Source: Xylocopa sonorina | Taxonomy: Eukaryota; Arthropoda; Insecta; Hymenoptera; Apidae | Length of the DNA stretch: 64,000 bases | Direction of reading: 5' to 3' | Assembly (NCBI RefSeq): GCF_050948175.1 | Contig: NW_027490387.1 | Span: 1 to 64,000 of the forward strand | In this document: piece by piece, positions 55,347-64,000 of the stretch | Numbering within the stretch: position 1 is the first letter of the stretch | How the letters are laid out: each line of letters starts with the position of its first letter | Program-made: the position numbers and the translations under genes | The notes under the pieces: generated by a model | The model's database searches: none | What the model saw: only the letters and a program-made list of their open reading frames with translations | Told to the model about the DNA's origin: nothing

Positions 55347-56564
55347 ATGAAACATAGAAATGAGATGCGATATCGCGTTCTAAGAATCATAAGAACTCTA
55401 TTGCTACGATACGTAGACATCTGCAAACGCTATTTCCTTGCAAGTAAGTGTCGCATTTACATTCATTTGAAGTGTAGACGAGGAATACATAACACTTCTC
55501 AAATCATAATATATCTTACCATGAAACATAGAAATGAGATGCGATACCGCGTTTTAAGAAGCATTAGAACACTATTGCTACGATAGGTAGATATTCGCAA
55601 ACGCTATTTCCTTGCAAGGAAGTGTCGCATTCACATTCATTTGAAGTGTAGACGAGGAATACATGACACTTCGCAAATCATGTTATATCTTACCATGAAA
55701 CATAGAAATGAGATGCGATATCGCGTTTTAAGAATCATAAGAACTCTATTGCTACGATACGTAGACATCTGCAAACGCTATTTCCTTGCAAGGATGTGTC
55801 GCATTTACATTCATTTGAAGTGTAGACGAGGAATACATAACACTTCGCAAATCATATTATATCTTACCATGAAACATAGAAATGAGATGCGATATCGCGT
55901 TTTAAGAAGCATTTGAACTCTATTGCTACGATACGTAGACATCTGCAAACGCTATTTCCTTGCAAAGAAGTGTCGCATTTACATTCATTTCAATCGTAGA
56001 CGAGGAATGCATAACACTTCGCAATGAATATTATATCTTACCATGAAACATAGAAATGAGATGCGATATCGCGTTCTAAGAATCATAAGGACTCTATTGC
56101 TACGATACGTAGACATCTGCAAACGCTATTTCCTTGCAAGTAAGTGTCGCATTTACATTCATTTGAAGTGTAGACGAGGAATACATAACACTTCGCAAAT
56201 CATAATATATCTTACCATGTAACATAGAAATGAGATGCGATACCGCGTTTTAAGAAGCATTGGAACTCTATTGCTACGGTAGGTAGACGTTTGCAAACGC
56301 TATTTCCTTGCAAGGAAGTGTCGCATTTACATTCATTTGAAGTGTAGACGAGGAATACATGACACTTCGCAAATCATATTATATCTTACCATGAAACATA
56401 GAAATGAGATGCGATATCGCGTTTTAAGAAGCATTAGAACTCTATTGCTACGATAGGTAGACATTCGCAAACGCTATTTCCTTGCAAGGAAGTGTCGCTT
56501 TCACATTCATTTGGAGTGTAGACGAGGAATACATAACACTTCGCTAATCATATTATACCTTACC
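55347..56564 (+). repeat. 7-monomer block J1 (1218 bp)
   Basis: The ordered seven units begin with a TTCTAAGAATCATAAG unit and end with a TCGCTTTCACATTCATTTGGAGTG unit. The block recurs at +2262 bp (13 monomers) and +5392 bp. J1 alone has ATGTAACATAG at about 56217. Confidence 0.83.
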
Positions 56565-57608
56565 ATGAAACATAGAAATGAGATGCGATATCGCGTTTTA
56601 AGAATCATAAGAACACTATTGCTACGATACGTAGACATCTGCAAACGCTATTGCCTTGCAAGGAAGTGTCGCATTTACATTCATTTGAAGTGTAGACGAG
56701 GAATACATAACACTTCGCAAATCATATTAAATCTTACCATGAAACATAGATATGAGATGCGATATCGCGTTTTAAGAAGCATTTGAACTCTATTGCTACG
56801 ATACGTAGACATCTGCAAACGCTATTTCCTTGCAAGGAAGTGTCGCATTTACATTCATTTCAATCGTAGACGAGGAATGCATAACACTTCGCAATGAATA
56901 TTATATCTTACCATGAAACATAGAAATGAGATGCGATATCGCGTTTTAAGAATCATAAGAAATCTATTGCTACGATACGTAGACATCTGCAAACGCTATT
57001 TCCTTGCAAGGAAGTGTCGCATTTACATTCATTTGAAGTGTAGAAGAGGAATACATAACACTTCGCAAATCATATTATATCTTACCATGAAACATAGGAA
57101 TGAGATGTGATATCGCGTTCTAAGAATCATAAGAACTCTATTGCTACGATACGTAGACATCTGCAAACGCTATTTCCTTGCAAGTAAGTGTCGCATTTAC
57201 ATTCATTTGAAGTGCAGACGAGGAATACATAACACTTCGCAAATCATATTATACCTTACCATGAAACATAGAAATGAGATGCGATATCGCGTTTTAAGAA
57301 TCATAAGAACTCTATTGCTACGATACGTAGACATCTGCAAACGCTATTTCCTTGCAAGGAAGTGTCGCATTTACATTCATTTGAAGTGTAGACGAGGAAT
57401 ACATAACACTTCGCAAATCATATTAAATGTTAGCATGAAACATAGATATGAGATGCGATATCGCGTTTTAAGAAGCATTTGAACTCTATTGCTACGATAC
57501 GTAGACATCTGCAAACGCTATTTCCTTGCAAGTAAGTGTCGCATTTACATTCATTTGAAGTGTTGACGAGGAATACATAACACTTCGCAAATCATAATAT
57601 ATCTTACC

Positions 57609-58826
57609 ATGAAACATAGAAATGAGATGCGATATCGCGTTCTAAGAATCATAAGAACTCTATTGCTACGATACGCAGACATCTGCAAACGCTATTTCCT
57701 TGCAAGTAAGTGTCGCATTTACATTCATTTGAAGTGTAGACGAGGAATACATAACACTTCTCAAATCATAATATATCTTACCATGAAACATAGAAATGAG
57801 ATGCGATACCGCGTTTTAAGAAGCATTAGAACACTATTGCTACGATAGGTAGATATTCGCAAACGCTATTTCCTTGCAAGGAAGTGTCGCATTCACTTTC
57901 ATTTGAAGTGTAGACGAGGAATACATGACACTTCGCAAATCATGTTATATCTTACCATGAAACATAGAAATGAGATGCGATATCGCGTTTTAAGAATCAT
58001 AAGAACTCTATTGCTACGATACGTAGACATCTGCAAACGCTATTTCCTTGCAAGGATGTGTCGCATTTACATTCATTTGAAGTGTAGACGAGGAATACAT
58101 AACACTTCGCAAATCATATTATATCTTACCATGAAACATAGAAATGAGATGCGATATCGCGTTTTAAGAAGCATTTGAACTCTATTGCTACGATACGTAG
58201 ACATCTGCAAACGCTATTTCCTTGCAAAGAAGTGTCGCATTTACATTCATTTCAATCGTAGACGAGGAATGCATAACACTTCGCAATGAATATTATATCT
58301 TACCATGAAACATAGAAATGAGATGCGATATCGCGTTCTAAGAATCATAAGGACTCTATTGCTACGATACGTAGACATCTGCAAACGCTATTTCCTTGCA
58401 AGTAAGTGTCGCATTTACATTCATTTGAAGTGTAGACGAGGAATACATAACACTTCGCAAATCATAATATATCTTACCATGAAACATAGAAATGAGATGC
58501 GATACCGCGTATTAAGAAGCATTGGAACTCTATTGCTACGGTAGGTAGACGTTTGCAAACGCTATTTCCTTGCAAGGAAGTGTCGCATTTACATTCATTT
58601 GAAGTGTAGACGAGGAATACATGACACTTCGCAAATCATATTATATCTTACCATGAAACATAGAAATGAGATGCGATATCGCGTTTTAAGAAGCATTAGA
58701 ACTCTATTGCTACGATAGGTAGACATTCGCAAACGCTATTTCCTTGCAAGGAAGTGTCGCTTTCACATTCATTTGGAGTGTAGACGAGGAATACATAACA
58801 CTTCGCTAATCATATTATACCTTACC
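57609..58826 (+). repeat. 7-monomer block J2 (1218 bp)
   Basis: Second copy of the J order, sharing CTTCTCAAATC with J1. It has private changes such as GATACGCAGAC. Its right flank from 58827 to about 59.3 kb matches the right flank of J3, so J2 and J3 lie inside a larger 18-monomer, 3130-bp repeat. Confidence 0.83.
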
Positions 58827-59194
58827 ATGAAACATAGAAATGAGATGTGATATCGCGTTTTAAGAATCATAAGAAATCTATTGCTACGATACGTAGACAT
58901 CTGCAAACGCTATTTCCTTGCAAGGAAGTGTCGCATTTACATTCATTTGAATCGTAGACGAGGAATGCATAACACTTCGCAAATCATATTATATCTTACC
59001 ATGAAACATAGAAATGAGATGCGATATCGCGTTTTAAGCAGCATTAGAACACTATTGCTACGATAGATAGACATTCGCAAACGCTATTTCCTTGCAAGGA
59101 AGTGTCGCATTTACATTCATTTGAAGTGCAGACGAGGAATACATAACACTTCGCAAATCATATTATACCTTACCATGAAACATAGAAATGAGAT

Positions 59195-59204
59195 GCGATA
59201 TCGC
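59195..59204. other. Dyad I: 10-bp palindrome GCGATATCGC of class A monomers
   Basis: GCGATATCGC is its own reverse complement and contains the EcoRV hexamer GATATC. It occurs at the same unit position in most monomers from 1 to 64 kb. Some monomers break it (GCGATACCGC, GTGATATCGC, GCGATAACGC). Class B monomers replace it with a different dyad. A role as a protein-binding site or extrusion point is inference only. Confidence 0.9.
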
Positions 59205-59231
59205 GTTTTAAGAATCATAAGAACTCTATTG

Positions 59232-59244
59232 CTACGATACGTAG
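59232..59244. other. Dyad II: hairpin-capable CTACG-ATA-CGTAG
   Basis: Five-base arms CTACG and CGTAG flank a 3-base loop, with TACGTA (a SnaBI hexamer) across the right half. Three allele families occupy this site: GATACGTAG (dyad intact), GATACCTAG (right arm broken) and GATAGGTAG (shorter CTAC/GTAG arms). The site is therefore polymorphic across the array, unlike dyad I in its right half. Confidence 0.8.
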
Positions 59245-59261
59245 ACATCTGCAAACGCTAT

Positions 59262-59275
59262 TTCCTTGCAAGGAA
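59262..59275. other. Dyad III: 14-bp perfect palindrome TTCCTTGCAAGGAA
   Basis: The 14 bases are exactly self-complementary, and this is the longest perfect palindrome I see in the unit. Its centre lies 69 bp from the centre of dyad I. Frequent alleles disrupt it by single mismatches (TTCCTAGCAAGGAA, TTCCTTACAAGGAA, TTCCTTGCAAGTAA, TTCCTTGCATGGAA, TTCCTAGCGAGGAA), so intact and broken forms coexist. Confidence 0.9.
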
Positions 59276-59326
59276 GTGTCGCATTTACATTCATTTGAAG
59301 TGTAGACGAGGAATACATAACACTTC
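59273..59326. other. GAAGTGT box: two direct copies and one inverted copy per monomer
   Basis: GAAGTGT lies at 59273-59279 and again 24 bp later at 59297-59303. Its reverse complement ACACTTC lies at 59320-59326. The second and third copies can pair as a 7-bp stem with a 16-base loop. The second box is often altered in B-linked monomers (GAATCGT) or in the GATGTGT variants of the 34-52 kb part, while ACACTTC is largely retained. This may be a remnant of an older shorter repeat or a binding site; the sequence does not decide. Confidence 0.75.
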
Positions 59327-59348
59327 GCAAATCATATTATATCTTACC

Positions 59349-59521
59349 ATGAAACATAGAAATGAGATGCGATATCGCGTTTTAAGAAGCATTAGAACTC
59401 TATTGCTACGATACCTAGACATCCGCATCGCTAATTCCTTGCAAGTAAGTGTCGCATTTACATTCATTTGAAGTGTAGACGAGGAATACATAACACTTCG
59501 CAAATCATAATATATCTTACC
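59349..59521 (+). repeat. 173-bp variant monomer 4 (CCGCATCGC form)
   Basis: It carries CCGCATCGCTAATTCC and ACATTCATTTG, so it differs from the other copies at two sites while keeping the deletion. It is followed by ATAACAC and CATAATATAT instead of ATGACAC and CATATTATAT, consistent with an exchange near the right end of the unit. Confidence 0.88.
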
Positions 59522-60565
59522 ATGAAACATAGAAATGAGATGCGATACCGCGTTTTAAGAAGGATTAGAACACTATTGCTACGATAGGTAGACATTGGCA
59601 AACGCTATTTCCTTGCAAGGAAGTGTCGCATTCACATTCATTTGAAGTGTAGACGAGGAATACATGACACTTCGCAAATCATATTATATCTTACCATGAA
59701 ACATAGAAATGAGATGAGATATCGCGTTTTAAGAAGCATTAAAACTCTATTGCTACGATAGGTTGACATCTGCAAACGCTATTTCCTTACAAGGAAGTGT
59801 CGCATTTACATTCATTTGAAGTGCAGACGAGGAATACATAACACTTCGCAAATCATATTATACCTTACCATGAAACATAGAAATGAGATGCGATATCGCG
59901 CTATAAGAATCATAAGAACTCTATTGCTACGATACGTAGACATCTGCAAACGCTATTTCCTTGGAAGGAAGTGTCGCACTTACATCCATTTGAAGTGTAG
60001 ACGAGGAATACATAACACTTCGCAAATCATATTATATCTTACCATGAAACATAGAAATGAGATGCGATATCGCGTTTTAAGAATCATAAGAACTCTATTG
60101 CTACGATACGTAGACATCTGCAAACGCTATTTCCTTGCAAGGATGTGTCGCATTTACATTCATTTGAAGTGTAGACGAGGAATACATAACACTTCGCAAA
60201 TCATATTATATCTTACCATGAAACATAGAAATGAGATGCGATATCGCGTTTTAAGAAGCATTTGAACTCTATTGCTACGATACGTAGACATCTGCAAACG
60301 CTATTTCCTTGCAAGGAAGTGTCGCATTCACATTCATTTGAGGTGTAGACGAGGAATACATGACACTTCGCAAATCATATTATATCTTACCATGAAACAT
60401 AGAAATTAGATGAGATATCGCGTTTTAAGAAGCATTAGAACTCTATTGCTACGATAGATTGACAACTGCAAACGCTATTTCCTTGCAAGGAAGTGTCGCA
60501 TTTACATTCATTTGAAGTGTAGACGAGGAATACATAACACTTCGCAAATCATATTATATCTTACC

Positions 60566-60738
60566 ATGAAACATAGAAATGAGATGCGATATCGCGTTTT
60601 AAGAAGCATTAGAACTCTATTGCTACGATACCTAGACATCTGCATCGCTAATTCCTTGCAAGTAAGTGTCGCATTTACATTCACTTGAAGTGTAGACGAG
60701 GAATACATGACACTTCGCAAATCATATTATATCTTACC
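60566..60738 (+). repeat. 173-bp variant monomer 5
   Basis: Same haplotype as copies 1-3, seven monomers after copy 4. It immediately precedes block J3, matching the arrangement at 55174 and J1. Confidence 0.9.
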
Positions 60739-61956
60739 ATGAAACATAGAAATGAGATGCGATATCGCGTTCTAAGAATCATAAGAACTCTATTGCTACG
60801 ATACGTAGACATCTGCAAACGCTATTTCCTTGCAAGTAAGTGTCGCATTTACATTCATTTGAAGTGTAGACGAGGAATACATAACACTTCGCAAATCATA
60901 ATATATCTTACCATGAAACATAGAAATGAGATGCGATACCGCGTTTTAAGAAGCATTACAACACTATTGCTACGATAGGTAGATATTCGCAAACGCTATT
61001 TCCTTGCAAGGAAGTGTCGCATTCACATTCATTTGAAGTGTAGACGAGGAATACATGACACTTCGCAAATCATGTTATATCTTACCATGAAACATAGAAA
61101 TGAGATGCGATATCGCGTTTTAAGAACCATAAGAACTCTATTGCTACGATACGTAGACATCTGCAAACGCTATTTCCTTGCAAGGATGTGTCGCATTTAC
61201 ATTCATTTGAAGTGTAGACGAGGAATACATAACACTTCGCAAATCATATTATATCTTACCATGAAACATAGAAATGAGATGCGATATCGCGTTTTAAGAA
61301 GCATTTGAACTCTATTGCTACGATACGTAGACATCTGCAAACGCTATTTCCTTGCAAAGAAGTGTCGCATTTACATTCATTTCAATCGTAGACGAGGAAT
61401 GCATAACACTTCGCAATGAATATTATATCTTACCATGAAACATAGAAATGAGATGCGATATCGCGTTCTAAGAATCATAAGGACTCTATTGCTACGATAC
61501 GTAGACATCTGCAAACGCTATTTCCTTGCAAGTAAGTGTCGCATTTACATTCATTTGAAGTGTAGACGAGGAATACATAACACTTCGCAAATCATAATAT
61601 ATCTTACCATGAAACATAGAAATGAGATGCGATACCGCGTTTTAAGAAGCATTGGAACTCTATTGCTACGGTAGGTAGACGTTTGCAAACGCTATTTCCT
61701 TGCAAGGAAGTGTCGCATTTACATTCATTTGAAGTGTAGACGAGGAATACATGACACTTCGCAAATCATATTATATCTTACCATGAAACATAGAAATGAG
61801 ATGCGATATCGCGTTTTAAGAAGCATTAGAACTCTATTGCTACGATAGGTAGACATTCGCAAACGCTATTTCCTTGCAAGGAAGTGTCGCTTTCACATTC
61901 ATTTGGAGTGTAGACGAGGAATACATAACACTTCGCTAATCATATTATACCTTACC
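60739..61956 (+). repeat. 7-monomer block J3 (1218 bp)
   Basis: Third copy, 3130 bp after J2 (18 monomers less 2 bp, because two 173-bp units lie between). Its left flank, the 173-bp unit and the GATAGATTGACAACTGC unit, matches that of J1, while its right flank matches J2, so it is a mosaic of the two arrangements. Confidence 0.83.
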
Positions 61957-63870
61957 ATGAAACATAGAAATGAGATGTGATATCGCGTTTTAAGAATCAT
62001 AAGAAATCTATTGCTACGATACGTAGACATCTGCAAACGCTATTTCCTTGCAAGGAAGTGTCGCATTTACATTCATTTGAATCGTAGACGAGGAATGCAT
62101 AACACTTCGCAAATCATATTATATCTTACCATGAAACATAGAAATGAGATGCGATATCGCGTTTTAAGCAGCATTAGAACACTATTGCTACGATAGATAG
62201 ACATTCGCAAACGCTATTTCCTTGCAAGGAAGTGTCGCATTTACATTCATTTGAAGTGCAGACGAGGAATACATAACACTTCGCAAATCATATTATACGT
62301 TACCATGAAACATAGAAATGAGATGCGATATCGCGTTTTAAGAATCATAAGAACACTATTGCTACGATACGTAGACATCTGCAAACGCTATTGCCTTGCA
62401 AGGAAGTGTCGCATTTACATTCATTTGAAGTGTAGACGAGGAATACATAACACTTCGCAAATCATATTAAATCTTACCATGAAACATAGATATGAGATGC
62501 GATATCGCGTTTTAAGAAGCATTTGAACTCTATTGCTACGATACGTAGACATCTGCAAACGCTATTTCCTTGCAAGGAAGTGTCGCATTTACATTCATTT
62601 CAATCGTAGACGAGGAATGCATAACACTTCGCAATGAATATTATATCTTACCATGAAACATAGAAATGAGATGCGATATCGCGTTTTAAGAATCATAAGA
62701 AATCTATTGCTACGATACGTAGACATCTGCAAACGCTATTTCCTTGCAAGGAAGTGTCGCATTTACATTCATTTGAAGTGTAGAAGAGGAATACATAACA
62801 CTTCGCAAATCATATTATATCTTACCATGAAACATAGGAATGAGATGTGATATCGCGTTCTAAGAATCATAAGAACTCTATTGCTACGATACGTAGACAT
62901 CTGCAAACGCTATTTCCTTGCAAGTAAGTGTCGCATTTACATTCATTTGAAGTGCAGAGGAGGAATACATAACACTTCGCAAATCATATTATACCTTACC
63001 ATGAAACATAGAAATGAGATGCGATATCGCGTTTTAAGAATCATAAGAACTCTATTGCTACGATACGTAGACATCTGCAAACGCTATTTCCTTGCAAGGA
63101 AGTGTCGCATTTACATTCATTTGAAGTGTAGACGAGGAATACATAACACTTCGCAAATCATATTAAATGTTAGCATGAAACATAGATATGAGATGCGATA
63201 TCGCGTTTTAAGAAGCATTTGAACTCTATTGCTACGATACGTAGACATCTGCAAACGCTATTTCCTTGCAAGTAAGTGTCGCATTTACATTCATTTGAAG
63301 TGTAGACGAGGAATACATAACACTTCGCAAATCATAATATATCTTACCATGAAACATAGAAATGAGATGCGATACCGCGTTTTAAGAAGCATTAGAACAC
63401 TATTGCTACGATAGGTAGACATTCGCAAACGCTATTTCCTTGCAAGGAAGTGTCGCATTCACATTCATTTGAAGTGTAGACGAGGAATACATGACACTTC
63501 GCAAATCATATTATATCTTACCATGAAACATAGAAATGAGATGAGATATCGCGTTTTAAGAAGCATTAGAACTCTATTGCTACGATAGGTTGACATCTGC
63601 AAACGCTATTTCCTTACAAGGAAGTGTCGCATTTACATTCATTTGAAGTGCAGACGAGGAATACATAACACTTCGCAAATCATATTATACCTTACCATGA
63701 AACATAGAAATGAGATGCGATATCGCGTTTTAAGAATCATAAGAACTCTATTGCTACGATACGTATACATCTGCAAACGCTATTTCCTTGCAAGGAAGTG
63801 TCGCAGTTACATTCATTTGAAGTGTAGACGAGGAATACATAACACTTCGCAAATCATATTATATCTTGCC

Positions 63871-64000
63871 ATGAAACATAGAAATGAGATGCGATATCGC
63901 GTTTTAAGAAGCATTAGAACTCTATTGCTACGATACCTAGACATCTGCATCGCTAATTCCTTGCAAGTAAGTGTCGCATTTACATTCACTTGAAGTGTAG
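63871..64000 (+). repeat. 173-bp variant monomer 6, cut by the window edge
   Basis: The last 130 bp hold the box, the A core, GATACCTAG, CTGCATCGCTAATTCC, TTGCAAGTAAG and ACATTCACTTG, which is the variant haplotype. The unit continues beyond the window. Confidence 0.88.

Larger units (their letters stand above)
59175..59348 (+). repeat. Representative class A monomer (174 bp)
   Basis: This unit is close to the majority sequence. It starts at the ATGAAACAT box and has the A core GCGATATCGC at unit positions 21-30, CTACGATACGTAG at 58-70, TTCCTTGCAAGGAA at 88-101, GAAGTGT at 99-105 and 123-129, and ACACTTC at 146-152. It ends in an AT-rich tract (ATATTATATCTTACC). The main variable sites across the array are AGAATCATAAG versus AGAAGCATTAG or AGAAGCATTTG, GATACGTAG versus GATACCTAG or GATAGGTAG, CTGCAAACGC versus CTGCAGACGC or TTCGCAAACGC, TTGCAAGG versus TAGCAAGG or TTACAAGG, and ATAACAC versus ATGACAC. 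My count on a majority-rule unit is about 36% GC with 9 CpG. Confidence 0.93.
1..64000 (+). repeat. 174-bp satellite array filling the window
   Basis: Every part of the window aligns to one 174-bp unit repeated head to tail. Phasing on the ATGAAACAT box gives positions 20, 194, 368, 542 and so on to 63871, which is 367 complete units with edge fragments of 19 bp and 130 bp. No unit is inverted, and no unique insert, transposon, rRNA, tRNA or gene interrupts the array. Units differ mainly by substitutions, and the same variants recur at distances that are multiples of 174, so blocks of monomers have been copied together (HORs). The short reading frames on the + strand all come from one frame of the monomer, and the few on the - strand lie over frameshifted 173-bp monomers. 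Known satellites with this layout sit at centromeres, pericentromeres or, in some Diptera, telomeres; which applies here is inference. All stretches not listed separately hold further monomers of this repeat and nothing else that I can see. Confidence 0.98.
42822..64000 (+). repeat. Array zone 4: class A core with recurrent 173-bp monomers
   Basis: Zone 4 is set apart by six copies of a 1-bp-shorter monomer carrying CTGCATCGCTAATTCC or CCGCATCGCTAATTCC. It also carries the 522-bp trimer, 1566-bp-period, 348-bp dimer and 7-monomer HOR blocks. Units are visibly more uniform than in zone 1. The array runs off the right edge of the window. Confidence 0.75.

Noticed and set aside
59232..59326. tRNA-like or Pol III promoter elements suggested by the local hairpins
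   Set aside because: No cloverleaf, no B box consensus and no T-run terminator in register; the hairpins are short dyads only.
560..63993. The many short + strand reading frames (60-399 codons) as genes
   Set aside because: All are the same frame of the 174-bp unit, often opened at TTG, with no unique sequence, recurring nonsense alleles and amino-acid-changing variants. They are shadows of the repeat.
1..64000. CRISPR array
   Set aside because: There is no alternation of short constant repeats and unique spacers. The whole 174-bp unit is repeated and variable positions are scattered through it; no cas genes are present.
1..64000. CENP-B box
   Set aside because: The CTTCG in CACTTCGCAAATCATATT and in the GCTTCGATACG allele is not followed by the A and CGGG positions of the CENP-B core motif. 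No unit I read contains it.
1..64000. Simple telomeric repeats (TTAGG, TTAGGG or similar)
   Set aside because: No tandem short telomere motif is visible. A telomere-associated location remains possible only by analogy with satellite-ended dipteran chromosomes.
1..64000. Secreted-protein repeat gene (such as giant dipteran silk-like genes with Cys-containing repeats)
   Set aside because: There is no signal peptide, exon boundary or unique end in the window, and in-frame stops and frameshifts interrupt the frame every few units.

Overview
The whole 64 kb window is one uninterrupted head-to-tail array of a 174-bp satellite repeat. I can support no protein gene, RNA gene, mobile element or unique sequence anywhere in it. 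I phase the array on the ATGAAACAT box. The first box is at 20 and the last at 63871, which gives 367 complete units plus 19 bp on the left edge and 130 bp on the right edge. All units are on the + strand. Net length drift is only -7 bp, fully explained by one 1-bp insertion and eight 1-bp deletions before the last box; a ninth deletion lies in the truncated last unit. The consensus unit is about 36% GC. CpG is not depleted: I count 9 CpG against about 5.7 expected from base composition.

This is the architecture of eukaryotic centromeric, pericentromeric or telomere-associated satellite DNA: a nucleosome-scale monomer, one orientation, no transposon insertions, and higher-order repeats (HORs) in which blocks of several diverged monomers are copied as a unit. 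The AT-rich base composition with intact CpG mildly favours an invertebrate, for example an insect with little CpG deamination. The species cannot be named from the sequence.

Layout. About 1-20.2 kb is a mixture of two monomer classes, A (core GCGATATCGC) and B (core GCAATATCTC). It contains an 8-mer HOR of 1392 bp in three copies and a 12-mer HOR of 2087 bp in two copies. About 20.2-31.9 kb has mostly A monomers with a derived B' class (GCAATATCTGG), and a 6-monomer block recurs four times. About 31.9-42.8 kb is A-core only and holds a 2088-bp 12-mer present twice in tandem with no difference I could see. About 42.8-64 kb is also A-core only and is marked by a recurrent 173-bp monomer (CTGCATCGCTAATTCC), a tandem 522-bp trimer, a 9-monomer-period block, a 348-bp dimer and a 7-monomer block in three copies.

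Each monomer carries several dyads: a 10-bp palindrome (GCGATATCGC), a 5-3-5 hairpin (CTACG-ATA-CGTAG), a 14-bp perfect palindrome (TTCCTTGCAAGGAA), and a heptamer GAAGTGT present twice directly and once inverted. The consensus has one reading frame open around the whole unit (58 codons, Arg-rich). Recurrent in-frame stops, amino-acid-changing variants and frameshifts argue that it is not a gene.
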